A DNA stretch of 5,287 bases, from assembly GCA_030587435.1 (NCBI GenBank), contig JAUQZC010000044.1, positions 1 to 5,287 of the forward strand, in the 5' to 3' direction. Of the stretch, positions 1-5,287 are shown one piece after another. Each line of letters begins with the position of its first letter. Position 1 is the first letter of the stretch. The position numbers and the translations under genes were made by a program. The stretch comes from Candidatus Baldrarchaeota archaeon (lineage in GTDB: Archaea; Asgardarchaeota; Baldrarchaeia; Baldrarchaeales; DXJG01). Below the pieces are notes generated by a model. The model did not search any database. It saw only the letters and a program-made list of their open reading frames with translations, and was not told where the DNA came from.

Positions 1-98
1 GCCTTTCCAAGGGAAATTTTACCAGAAAGCAAAAGACCAAGAACCAAGAACAATTTTTCCTTGTCATGATAAGGAACGACTATGCTGTTCAACAACAT
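1..98 (-). CDS. UPF0175-like small HTH protein, N-terminus only (cut by left edge)
   Basis: A minus-strand frame begins at ATG 98 and stays open to base 1, giving 32 full codons plus a partial GCN (Ala) codon. The end of the visible part reads SGKISLGKA, which resembles the '(E)GKISLGKAAEL' helix-turn-helix segment of UPF0175 proteins, small antitoxin-like proteins often paired with PIN-domain toxins. The preceding helix (about residues 12-24, DKEKLFLVLGLLL) also fits that family. ATG 98 is preferred because GTGA lies 7 nt upstream, matching part of the archaeal anti-SD complement. In-frame GTG 113 and GTG 122 are alternatives, and an in-frame TAG at 123-125 closes the frame upstream. An AT-rich box at 145-154 could be its own promoter, and 110 nt separate ATG 98 from the stop of the M20 gene. 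The family call rests on a short motif recalled from memory. Any partner toxin would lie left of the window. Confidence 0.5.
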   Translation of the reverse strand, partial: MLLNSIVVPYHDKEKLFLVLGLLLSGKISLGK

Positions 99-144
99 GT
101 TTACATCACTCACATGCAACACCTATCACTTAATTCCTACGTGA

Positions 145-154
145 TATTAATAAA
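145..154 (-). promoter_or_regulatory. Candidate TATA box for the left-edge small gene
   Basis: The minus strand reads TTTATTAATA here, a plausible archaeal TATA element. Transcription would start about 25 nt downstream, near base 124, leaving a leader of roughly 25 nt before ATG 98 (or a near-leaderless start at GTG 122). The call rests only on base composition and spacing. Confidence 0.3.
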
Positions 155-208
155 GATAATTAATGAAACAAGAGGAAAGATAATGGTGTCAACTCTAGAT
201 TGAGATAG

Positions 209-1372
209 TTAAAGTGCTGTTAGAATTGTTTTCTTTACGAATTCTTTGGTTAAGGTTAGGTCGTCTATGTAAACGAATTCGTTTAGTCCGTGAAAGTTAT
301 TGTCTCCTCTTAGGGCTCCGAATTGAATTACAGGCATTCTATCGATTAGATGTACTCCGTCTGTTCCCCCTAGTTCAACGATTATCTTTGGTTCTTTTCC
401 AGTTACTTCTCTTAAAATTTGCCTGAATTTCTCTATAACTTTTTCGTCGGTTGTAACCCATGCATCCATGAGACCTTTTGCATCTATTTCAACCTCAATG
501 TTATTTTCCTTGGCAAACTGCTCTATTCTACGTTTAAGATCCAAAGCAGCTTCTTCCGCTTTTTCTTCTGGAATTGTTCTCCTATCAATTATCAGTTTAC
601 ATTCACCGGGAATAACGTTTGGTGCTATACCGCTTTCAATTATTGTTACGTTGGCTCTGGCTGGTAATTTTTCATAATGTTCCGTAGCAGCATATTTTGA
701 TACAATATTTTTCTCTAGTTCTTTTCCAAGTTTCTCAACAAACGATACGATTTTTGCAGCAAGGTAAATGGCGTTTTTCCCTTTAAATGGGTACGCGGAA
801 TGAACTTGCTTACCCTTTACCAAGACGGTTACCCTGGCTACGCCTGAAGCCCCAATAGATAAGCCTTCTGGACCAGAGTCTAAGACAACACCGATGTCTC
901 CAGTGATGCTCTTATAGAATTCTTCTGATTCACCTGTTTCCTCGCCGCCAGAAACAATTAGAACTGGGTAGATTTTGGGCTCAAGTTTTTCTTCAATTAT
1001 CTCTTTAAAGGCTGTTAAAGCAGCTGCAATACAGGATTTATCGTCGGAAGCTCCTCGACCATAAACCTTGCCATCTTTCACAAACGGTTTGAATGGATCA
1101 AAGCTCCAACCTTCTCCCGGCGGCACAACATCGTAATGCGTTAAGAAAACAACTTTCTTCCCATCTTTTGGAGCATTTGGCAAAGTTATTTTCAAATGTG
1201 GAATCCCTTTCTCATCAACTACCTTCTCAACATTACACCCTATTTTCCTGGCTTCTTCCATGATTACTTCTATAATTTTATCGTAATTTTTCCTTTCCGT
1301 CGAGGTCGTATCTATAGATACAAGTCTTTTTAGAAAATCAATCATGTAGTCGGCGCTTACCACATTCACCAC
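209..1372 (-). CDS. M20 family metallopeptidase / ArgE-DapE-type deacylase
   Basis: Complete 387-residue cytoplasmic di-metal hydrolase of the M20 family (acetylornithine deacetylase, succinyl-diaminopimelate desuccinylase, dipeptidases). Visible catalytic elements: metal ligand H79 and D81 in THYDVVPPG; bridging D110 in GRGASDDK; general base E144 and metal ligand E145 in SGGEETGE; D165 in VVLDSGPEG; final metal ligand H361 in NFHGLNEF. The dimerisation (lid) domain spans about 175-295, with H191 in QVHSAYPF and the typical APNVIPGECKLIIDRR stretch at 250-265. The length is normal and no key residue is missing, so it should be active. Substrate cannot be read from sequence: an N-acyl amino acid or a dipeptide is likely, and no lysine or arginine biosynthesis genes are adjacent. 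The start is uncertain: GTG codons at 1372, 1369 and 1363 and ATG 1345 (378 residues, beginning at the first helix) are all possible, and none has a clear Shine-Dalgarno. It appears to be transcribed alone. Confidence 0.93.
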   Translation of the reverse strand: MVNVVSADYMIDFLKRLVSIDTTSTERKNYDKIIEVIMEEARKIGCNVEKVVDEKGIPHLKITLPNAPKDGKKVVFLTHYDVVPPGEGWSFDPFKPFVKDGKVYGRGASDDKSCIAAALTAFKEIIEEKLEPKIYPVLIVSGGEETGESEEFYKSITGDIGVVLDSGPEGLSIGASGVARVTVLVKGKQVHSAYPFKGKNAIYLAAKIVSFVEKLGKELEKNIVSKYAATEHYEKLPARANVTIIESGIAPNVIPGECKLIIDRRTIPEEKAEEAALDLKRRIEQFAKENNIEVEIDAKGLMDAWVTTDEKVIEKFRQILREVTGKEPKIIVELGGTDGVHLIDRMPVIQFGALRGDNNFHGLNEFVYIDDLTLTKEFVKKTILTAL

Positions 1373-1432
1373 CAGATACGAATGTTAATCAAACTAGTTG
1401 GGAAAGTACATATACAAGGACACTAATCATTT

Positions 1433-1446
1433 CTTTTTAAGCTTTC
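1433..1446 (-). promoter_or_regulatory. Candidate BRE/TATA promoter of the M20 gene
   Basis: The minus strand reads GAAAGCTTAAAAAG, a purine-rich BRE-like sequence followed by a TATA-like TTAAAAA. Transcription would begin about 25 nt downstream, near 1411, giving a leader of about 40 nt before GTG 1372. A second AT-rich stretch (TTGTATATG, around 1410-1418) is an alternative that would give a shorter leader. Confidence 0.35.
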
Positions 1447-1605
1447 TAATTCTTCCAGGAAAATTTCTAATCAAACCTTGTGGGTAGTAACAAGATAACG
1501 CTAACAAAATATTACTGCCGATTCGTTTATTTTCATATGATACCTGGTAACCTACCTGCTATAGCTCCAGTATATTTATCTTTAAATTGTATATATGGTA
1601 TACTA

Positions 1606-1968
1606 CCCATTTGGCAAGTTAAAAATCATTATTACTTCTCCATCATCTGTCCCAGTACTGTCGATAACTCCTGTTCGAGATTCCCATTCTAGTACATCCT
1701 TTTGGCGGCAAGGTCACTATTAGCAGCGGCGCCCGTAGTATCACTTACTCTATCTTTTCTTTTACTTCTATCATATCTGTTTTTGCTCTTCTGATGTTAT
1801 TTCTCCTTCTGATGCTGCAACTATAGCTTTTCAATTAGTTTCCATGTTTGCTGGCATAGAACCAACTCGAAAAGTTCCTAGGGATTTTAACCATTTAACT
1901 TGCTTCTTCACCCGTGAAGTATGATGAATGCCATCAACTACACAGTTGACACACTCTGTCAAACCCCA
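1606..1968 (-). pseudogene. Possible decayed protein-coding gene (unidentified)
   Basis: One minus-strand frame contains a 45-codon run at 1968-1834 (including VVDGIHHTSRVKKQVKWLKS and GTFRVGSMPANMETN), a TGA at 1833-1831, and then 19 more codons ending in IVAASEGEITSEEQ. After a stop-rich stretch (1773-1714) the same frame gives 36 codons at 1713-1606, including VLEWESRTGVIDSTGTDDG, and stops at TAG 1605-1603. The residue composition is protein-like rather than random AT-rich translation, and the last segment resembles a beta-rich extracellular domain. In the stop-rich middle another frame reads SDTTGAAANSDLAAKRMY, which suggests frameshift decay. No start codon or ribosome binding site can be assigned and no family is recognised. 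Chance open runs of this length are possible in any one frame, so the call is tentative. Confidence 0.3.
1946..1962. repeat. Short inverted repeat (6-bp arms, 5-nt loop)
   Basis: TTGACA (1946-1951) and TGTCAA (1957-1962) are perfect inverted arms around CACTC. The repeat lies about 37 nt downstream of the stop of the membrane-protein gene on its transcribed strand, so it could form a weak hairpin in the 3' end of that transcript. No T-run follows, so it is not a classic terminator. Confidence 0.35.
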
Positions 1969-1998
1969 CTAAATATTCTGTACTCACGAGGGTTTAGG

Positions 1999-2527
1999 TT
2001 AATGTATTGAGAGTTCTATTTCGTAGTTCCACCAGCTTATTCTTCTCCTAACATGGTACACTGCCTTTCCACGGTCTTTCTTTAAATTTACATAGAACAT
2101 TAATGACATCCACATAAGAAACAATGTACCCAAATAACCAGCCACAAACGAAAAACCGATAATAAGTGGAAAATCCCTCATGCAAGGAGGAACCACATGG
2201 CTTATTGGAACTGCTATAAAAACTAAGGCAAACAAGGGAAGAAAAATGTTTAAATCTACTCTGAAAACATCTTTACGTTTAATTTTGACACTTTCCTTCT
2301 CAACCAACTCTTGAAGAAGCCTCTTTATAGGAAAACTTATCCAAAGACCCGCAACTACTCCGAAAACCATAGGAACCCAAATAAAATGCAAAGATCTGCC
2401 TTTTTCAAGCCAAGTTACGCAACCAAGCAGGAAAAGAGAAACAAGAAACAAGAAACAATGGAACCACGATATAAAACACATAAAACTCTGGAGGAAAACC
2501 TTTAAGCTCTTTTTCAGACAGCTTCAC
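1999..2527 (-). CDS. Four-helix membrane protein, reading frame broken by a 7-bp repeat
   Basis: The gene is seen as two overlapping frames. The 5' part starts at GTG 2527 with GGAGGGG at 2534-2540 (8 nt from GGAGG to the GTG), reads MKLSEKELKGFPPEFYVFY and on into a hydrophobic segment, then shifts and stops at TGA 2405-2407 after 40 residues. The 3' part is a 160-residue frame (ATG 2481 to TAA 1999) whose first residues have no ribosome binding site. Removing one copy of the 7-bp tandem repeat at 2439-2458 joins them exactly into 173 residues, with the helix continuing PLFLVSLFLLGC. The joined protein has four predicted membrane helices (about 15-36, 44-63, 92-110, 120-147), a basic cytoplasmic loop (66-91, KIKRKD) and a basic C-tail (VRRRISWW). 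No family is recognised. As sequenced, full-length protein would need a +1 frameshift; otherwise only a truncated form starting at ATG 2481 could be made. Confidence 0.7.
2439..2458. repeat. Tandem heptamer AAACAAG, about 2.9 copies
   Basis: On the plus strand AAACAAG occurs at 2439-2445 and 2446-2452, followed by AAACAA at 2453-2458. The coding (minus) strand therefore reads repeated TTGTTTC inside the first membrane helix of the gene at 1999-2527. The unit length is not a multiple of three, so gaining or losing one unit changes the reading frame. Loss of one unit restores a continuous 173-codon frame. Confidence 0.9.
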
Positions 2528-2533
2528 ACCAGA

Positions 2534-2540
2534 CCCCTCC
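2534..2540 (-). promoter_or_regulatory. Strong Shine-Dalgarno that sets the GTG 2527 start
   Basis: The minus strand reads GGAGGGG, complementary to the archaeal 16S 3' end (CCUCC core), with 8 nt between GGAGG and GTG 2527. ATG 2481, the first ATG of the longer downstream frame, has no such site. This is the main reason for believing that the gene begins 46 bp further upstream in a different frame. Confidence 0.75.
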
Positions 2541-2572
2541 GCAACACGTATCAAAATAAAGAAATAAAAATG

Positions 2573-2582
2573 TTATTTTATA
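2573..2582 (-). promoter_or_regulatory. Candidate TATA box for the four-helix membrane gene
   Basis: The minus strand reads CTATAAAATA. Transcription would start near 2553, about 26 nt before GTG 2527, leaving the Shine-Dalgarno at 2534-2540 inside the leader. The spacing agrees with an archaeal promoter, but the call rests on pattern only. Confidence 0.4.
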
Positions 2583-2788
2583 GATCTAACTCTCAGCGAA
2601 AGCTGACAAGGAATTACATAGTAACCTAGCCAAGTTAGCGCTAAAATTATTTACGATTTAAGTTCCTCTTTGGAGGTTTTCTTGTTTAATTCGTTCGATT
2701 TTTGAAATCGTTAAATCATATCTCTTCACGATTATTCAAAAAGTACTGGACAATCGGATGGGTAAAACGTTTAAAAGTGTTACATGAT

Positions 2789-3502
2789 TTAATATTTCTT
2801 CTTAAATCGAAGATGCAAACCTAGTCTCAATGTTTTTTCAAGTAAAATCCCAAGTATAAGGCTTATCGGGACAAGTGTAATTACTCCAAGAGGCAGGATA
2901 TATGAATTAAAGCTTTTAACACTTTCTAATCTGCCTATAACTACCTCAAAGGGACCAATCACATAACTTACATATCCCTTAACATCGCTAACACTTTCAT
3001 TGAAAGACATTTTTAGAACCGGTGTTGCTTTAACAGTTAGATTAACTTTCCCATATATATGACTGGAAAAGACAAGAAAGTAGTGCTTTCCTTCACAGTT
3101 AGCCCCGACTTCTATTTCCCTTGAATTGTTACCAAACAAGTCCATTTTACCATTTATGAAAAGAGTAAAATGAAGAATAAAAGTCCCTATCACATCGTTA
3201 TTAACTAAATAAGATGAAACATTAAAATTGATCGAAGGAACAACCTCAACAGTTTCCCATGGCTCATAAAGTTCAAAAACAACAGTCCAATAGCAACTAT
3301 TCCCTATAGTTTCAAAACTAACATTATCTCCCAACTCCAAGTCACTTGTGAGATCGGTGATGTTAAAGACCCCTTTAAATACCTTCTTATCCTCATAGCG
3401 TGAAATCTCTACGACTTCAGTAGATTCATAGAAACCATTAACAAAAACAAATAAACAGAAAAGAAGAGAGAAGATAAAAACCGTTGCTTTCCATTTTACC
3501 AT
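2789..3502 (-). CDS. Secreted surface protein with C-terminal membrane anchor, unknown function
   Basis: A 237-residue protein of no recognised family. A basic N-terminus and hydrophobic stretch (about residues 3-22, ATVFIFSLLFCLFVFVNG) form a signal peptide or signal anchor. Residues 23-200 form a beta-rich extracellular domain with six N-glycosylation sequons (N47, N60, N94, N125, N154, N168) and two cysteines (C70, C136) that could form a disulfide. A second hydrophobic segment (about 202-221) is followed by a basic tail (LHLRFKKKY), giving a type I topology with a short cytoplasmic end. ATG 3502 is supported by GGTGAT 5 nt upstream. It starts 10 nt after the stop of the preceding surface-protein gene, so the two are co-transcribed and may form a complex; that partnership is inferred from arrangement only. 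T-rich sequence follows the stop on the coding strand. Confidence 0.8.
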   Translation of the reverse strand: MVKWKATVFIFSLLFCLFVFVNGFYESTEVVEISRYEDKKVFKGVFNITDLTSDLELGDNVSFETIGNSCYWTVVFELYEPWETVEVVPSINFNVSSYLVNNDVIGTFILHFTLFINGKMDLFGNNSREIEVGANCEGKHYFLVFSSHIYGKVNLTVKATPVLKMSFNESVSDVKGYVSYVIGPFEVVIGRLESVKSFNSYILPLGVITLVPISLILGILLEKTLRLGLHLRFKKKY

Positions 3503-3507
3503 ATAAC

Positions 3508-3513
3508 ATCACC
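3508..3513 (-). promoter_or_regulatory. GGTGAT ribosome binding site of the second surface-protein gene
   Basis: GGTGAT matches the complement of the archaeal 16S 3' end, 5 nt before ATG 3502. Its first G is the last base of the upstream gene's TAG stop (3513-3515), so termination on the first gene occurs directly at the initiation site of the second. This suggests coupled translation. Confidence 0.75.
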
Positions 3514-4505
3514 TATTCTTCCAATATAAAGGAAAATAGGGGATAGGTTGTCTCTACTTTTGGCCAAGGATCGAAAACAATTTTAAATCCAATAGGCCCA
3601 AGAAATTGAACTCGCCAAACATGACCTGGAGGAAAGTAATATAAAATATGGTCTCGGCTATCCAGAAAGTGCACCTTAAGTTCTCCAAATGAGACTTTAC
3701 CTGCAATTTCAACTTTAACACTAACACTTAGAAATAGACCGTCTTTCCCTTCAGCAATAAGCCATAAGGGCTCCATGTCTGTTTTAAAAATCCTATCAGA
3801 CTCGTTTTCAGGCAAACTGTAACTAATATCAACAAAAATGATTTCATAACCATTATGAATTTTCCTCTTAAATGAGGTCTCAGATATGTTTCTATAGTCC
3901 TTTATACTCAAAGTAAACAAACTTATAACATCCGTATATCTATGTCCAAGGGGTTCCCAATTCGTTACTTTTGCATGATAACCATAATCGGCTACGATCT
4001 TACCAGTTCGTACATCCTTGTCATAAACATGGTACATAGTCCACTCGGCAAGCTGACAAATCATAACAACTTCACCATCCTGGGCCCAAGTACCCCAACC
4101 TACAACAATCTGTTTAGAAAGCCATTTGAGATCACCCATAATATATTTCACTTCAATAGAAACACCGTCAGCCTTAGCATAACCTCTTGGAGGAGAAGTT
4201 AAAATTAATAATGGCGTAAGCAACAACTCAGAACCCACTGGTTCCACGACTCGAATAACACCAGTGATATTGGTAAAATAGATTTCCAGTATTTGATCGA
4301 TAAAAAGGAATATAGATGCGACAGAAACATTAAAACAAATAAAAAACGTCATGAAGTAAACTTTTACTCTCTTCCTCCCTATATCTCTTATCAACTTTGA
4401 AGCATATAAACCAACGCTTAACGGTCTCAACTCCCACACACCCTCACAAATTGTGTTCTTCAAAAACATATAAAAATTATTCCATAATTCTGGACTCTCT
4501 TTCAT
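3513..4505 (-). CDS. N-terminally anchored extracellular protein, unknown function
   Basis: A 330-residue protein of no recognised family. Residues 1-48 are cytoplasmic and basic just before the membrane (KLIRDIGRKRVK). One strong membrane helix lies at about 50-70, and residues 75-330 form a large outside domain rich in beta-strand patterns and aromatic residues (VVGWGTWAQDGEV, VWRVQFLGPIGFKIVFDPW). By the positive-inside rule the topology is N-in/C-out (type II). Three N-glycosylation sequons (N79, N206, N234) fall in the outside part. A 48-residue cytoplasmic segment is long for a plain signal anchor and might contact something inside the cell. ATG 4505 is the only in-frame start before a stop at 4515-4517. 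It has no Shine-Dalgarno, so the transcript may be leaderless or weakly initiated. It is first in a two-gene operon with the 237-residue surface protein. Confidence 0.78.
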   Translation of the reverse strand: MKESPELWNNFYMFLKNTICEGVWELRPLSVGLYASKLIRDIGRKRVKVYFMTFFICFNVSVASIFLFIDQILEIYFTNITGVIRVVEPVGSELLLTPLLILTSPPRGYAKADGVSIEVKYIMGDLKWLSKQIVVGWGTWAQDGEVVMICQLAEWTMYHVYDKDVRTGKIVADYGYHAKVTNWEPLGHRYTDVISLFTLSIKDYRNISETSFKRKIHNGYEIIFVDISYSLPENESDRIFKTDMEPLWLIAEGKDGLFLSVSVKVEIAGKVSFGELKVHFLDSRDHILYYFPPGHVWRVQFLGPIGFKIVFDPWPKVETTYPLFSFILEE

Positions 4506-4767
4506 GAGATTATTTTACTAGGGAAAATTTGCAAGTTTTTCTTAATTCTTTAACTTTTCTAAACCTCTGATTTAAGCCTCAATATAACATTAACGAAAAC
4601 CCCAAAACACGCTTGGAAGTAAATAGCTTGACTTCTAAATTAAAATAGTTTTAAACCCTCTATAATAACTTCAAGCATCCAGATACGAGATTTGTACAAC
4701 CCTCGACATTTACTTTCTTCGTATCCTACATGCTGGAACGAGTACGATCCTTTTTAACTATGACATG
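4506..4767. other. Intergenic region upstream of the surface-protein operon
   Basis: 262 bp with no supported gene. On the minus strand it has several AT-rich TATA-like stretches, of which TTATATTG (around 4579-4586) and TTTAAAAC (around 4649-4656) are the best promoter candidates for the operon starting at 4505. No clear terminator hairpin is seen after the dehydratase stop at 4768. Confidence 0.4.
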
Positions 4768-5287
4768 TTATTTTATGCCTGTTAGGTTTTTTGCTAGTTT
4801 CATTTTTTCTTTGAAGTTTGCAAGTCTGCTTATCATGATTCTCTGTGCTTCAGGGGAGCCTGCACCGTGCATGGATTCCACTAGGTATCCTGTGCTCATG
4901 GTCATATTTTCGATTAATCTAAATATTTTCATGCGATGTTCGATTGGAACATCTGATACTCCGCGAAGATATTTTCCGATTAGTTTTCCGAGTTTAGGGT
5001 CTTTGTAGTCTTTTTCACTTGGCATGGTAGCTATTAATCCGCCGGCAATGTCATGGGCGAGTCTAGCAATTTCATAGGGAAATTTTGTGACATTCAGTTT
5101 GCAGATGTTTGCTAGCATAGAGTCTACTCTAAAGGTTCCTGATGGTGTTTTAAATCCCTCATAGCTGCAGGCTAAGCCGCAAGCATGGAGTGTTTCATTT
5201 AAATAAACCATGTCTACAAGTTTACTTCTAATATGAGACGCTTTAAGAACGCCGTTGTATTTTGCTGCGAGAGCTGCCGCGCCGATT
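4768..5287 (-). CDS. 4-hydroxybutyryl-CoA dehydratase / vinylacetyl-CoA isomerase, C-terminal part
   Basis: The frame is open from the right edge to TAA 4768, showing the last 172 residues of an enzyme that is usually about 490 long; the internal ATG 5211 is not the true start. It converts 4-hydroxybutyryl-CoA to crotonyl-CoA and isomerises vinylacetyl-CoA, using FAD and a [4Fe-4S] cluster. The visible part aligns closely, from memory, with residues 308-490 of the Clostridium aminobutyricum enzyme (AbfD): GAAALAAKYNG, KLVDMVYLNETLHACG, NVTKFPYEIARLAHDIAGG, ATMPSEKD and VESMHGAGSPEAQRIMISR. The glutamate of VESMHGAGSP (codon 4876-4878) corresponds to catalytic E455. The cluster ligands (C99, C103, H292, C299) lie outside the window. 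A shorter loop after ATMPSEKD explains the 11-residue difference. The role could be 4-hydroxybutyrate/aminobutyrate fermentation or a carbon-fixation cycle; context does not decide. A divergent HpaB-family paralogue is the main alternative. Confidence 0.92.
   Translation of the reverse strand, partial: IGAAALAAKYNGVLKASHIRSKLVDMVYLNETLHACGLACSYEGFKTPSGTFRVDSMLANICKLNVTKFPYEIARLAHDIAGGLIATMPSEKDYKDPKLGKLIGKYLRGVSDVPIEHRMKIFRLIENMTMSTGYLVESMHGAGSPEAQRIMISRLANFKEKMKLAKNLTGIK

Larger units (their letters stand above)
1373..1998. other. 626-bp gap without an intact gene
   Basis: No convincing intact coding region is present on either strand. The end next to the M20 gene holds that gene's probable promoter. 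The rest contains minus-strand runs with coding-like composition but interrupted by stops and apparent frame changes (annotated separately as a possible gene remnant), and one short inverted repeat at 1946-1962. A plus-strand frame at 1480-1692 has no ribosome binding site and no recognisable domain. Confidence 0.6.
2528..2788. other. Intergenic region with hairpins, a palindrome and a promoter
   Basis: A 261-bp gap between the surface-protein operon and the frameshifted membrane gene. It holds, from right to left: T-tracts on the minus strand (five T at about 2739-2743, four T at 2764-2767 and 2773-2776) that could end operon transcription; a hairpin CGATTT-TTG-AAATCG at 2696-2710; CCTC-TTTG-GAGG at 2665-2676; a perfect palindrome TTAGCGCTAA at 2635-2644; a 5-bp stem with a GAAA loop (plus strand) at 2593-2606; and a TATA-like box at 2573-2582. 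A 23-residue minus-strand frame (GTG 2729 to TAA 2658, reading VKRYDLTISKIERIKQENLQ and three more residues) looks protein-like. It lacks a ribosome binding site and is too short to call as a gene. Confidence 0.5.

Noticed and set aside
214..677. Plus-strand frames over the M20 gene
   Set aside because: They are antisense shadows of a gene with full catalytic motifs.
1372..1381. 10-mer CCAGATACGA, also found at 4679-4688
   Set aside because: Only two copies, different contexts (a gene start and an intergenic region), and flanks do not match.
1673..1685. GTTCGAGATTCCC resembling a tRNA T-loop
   Set aside because: The flanks do not form a T-stem, and no acceptor stem, D-arm or anticodon arm can be built around it.
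1480..1692. Plus-strand frame of 70 codons starting with GTG
   Set aside because: No Shine-Dalgarno, no domain, opposite to the direction of all supported genes, and antisense to the better-looking minus-strand remnant.
2439..2458. Programmed +1 ribosomal frameshifting as the explanation for the split membrane gene
   Set aside because: The join is fully explained by one extra 7-bp unit, and no slippery site with rare codon or downstream stem is apparent. It is not excluded, only less likely.
2311..2505. Plus-strand frame of 64 codons rich in K, R and N
   Set aside because: Antisense to the membrane protein; its composition is a by-product of the A-rich heptamer repeat and the complementary strand.
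2711..2792. 9-bp inverted repeat TTAAATCAT / ATGATTTAA, 64 nt apart
   Set aside because: The arms are AT-rich and one overlaps the stop codon of the surface-protein gene; chance occurrence is likely and nothing between them suggests an element.
3942..4202. Plus-strand frame of 86 codons
   Set aside because: It lies wholly inside the 330-residue surface protein on the other strand and has no ribosome binding site.
4730..5008. Plus-strand frame of 92 codons
   Set aside because: Antisense to the confidently identified dehydratase.

Overview
The window looks archaeal. It is AT-rich, has AT-rich TATA-like boxes upstream of several starts, uses GTG starts next to archaeal-type Shine-Dalgarno sequences (GGTGAT, GGAGGGG), and carries an M20 peptidase and a 4-hydroxybutyryl-CoA dehydratase of kinds common in archaea. 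An uncultured anaerobic lineage such as Bathyarchaeia or Archaeoglobi would fit, but this is inference; no marker gene here fixes the taxon. Every supported gene lies on the minus strand, so the window reads right to left.

From right to left: (1) 4768-5287, the C-terminal part of a 4-hydroxybutyryl-CoA dehydratase / vinylacetyl-CoA isomerase, cut by the window edge. (2) 4506-4767, a gap probably holding the promoter of the next gene. (3) 3513-4505 and 2789-3502, two membrane-anchored surface proteins of unknown function, 10 nt apart and almost certainly co-transcribed. One is anchored by an N-terminal helix, the other has a signal peptide plus a C-terminal anchor. (4) 2528-2788, a gap with small hairpins, a palindrome and a probable promoter. 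(5) 1999-2527, a four-helix membrane protein whose frame is broken by a tandem 7-bp repeat. With one repeat unit fewer, a GTG start with a strong ribosome binding site reads into the rest of the gene as 173 residues. (6) 1373-1998, a long gap with coding-like but stop-interrupted minus-strand stretches, probably a decayed gene. (7) 209-1372, a complete M20 metallopeptidase/deacylase. (8) 1-98, the start of a small gene resembling UPF0175 (antitoxin-like helix-turn-helix) proteins, running off the left edge.

The two flanking enzymes (dehydratase and M20 hydrolase) are ordinary metabolic genes with no visible functional link. The middle, 1.4-4.5 kb, looks like accessory cell-surface material: unrecognised membrane proteins, a repeat-broken reading frame and a gene remnant. 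The most interesting observation is the heptamer repeat, which could be a recent inactivation or a phase-variable ON/OFF switch.
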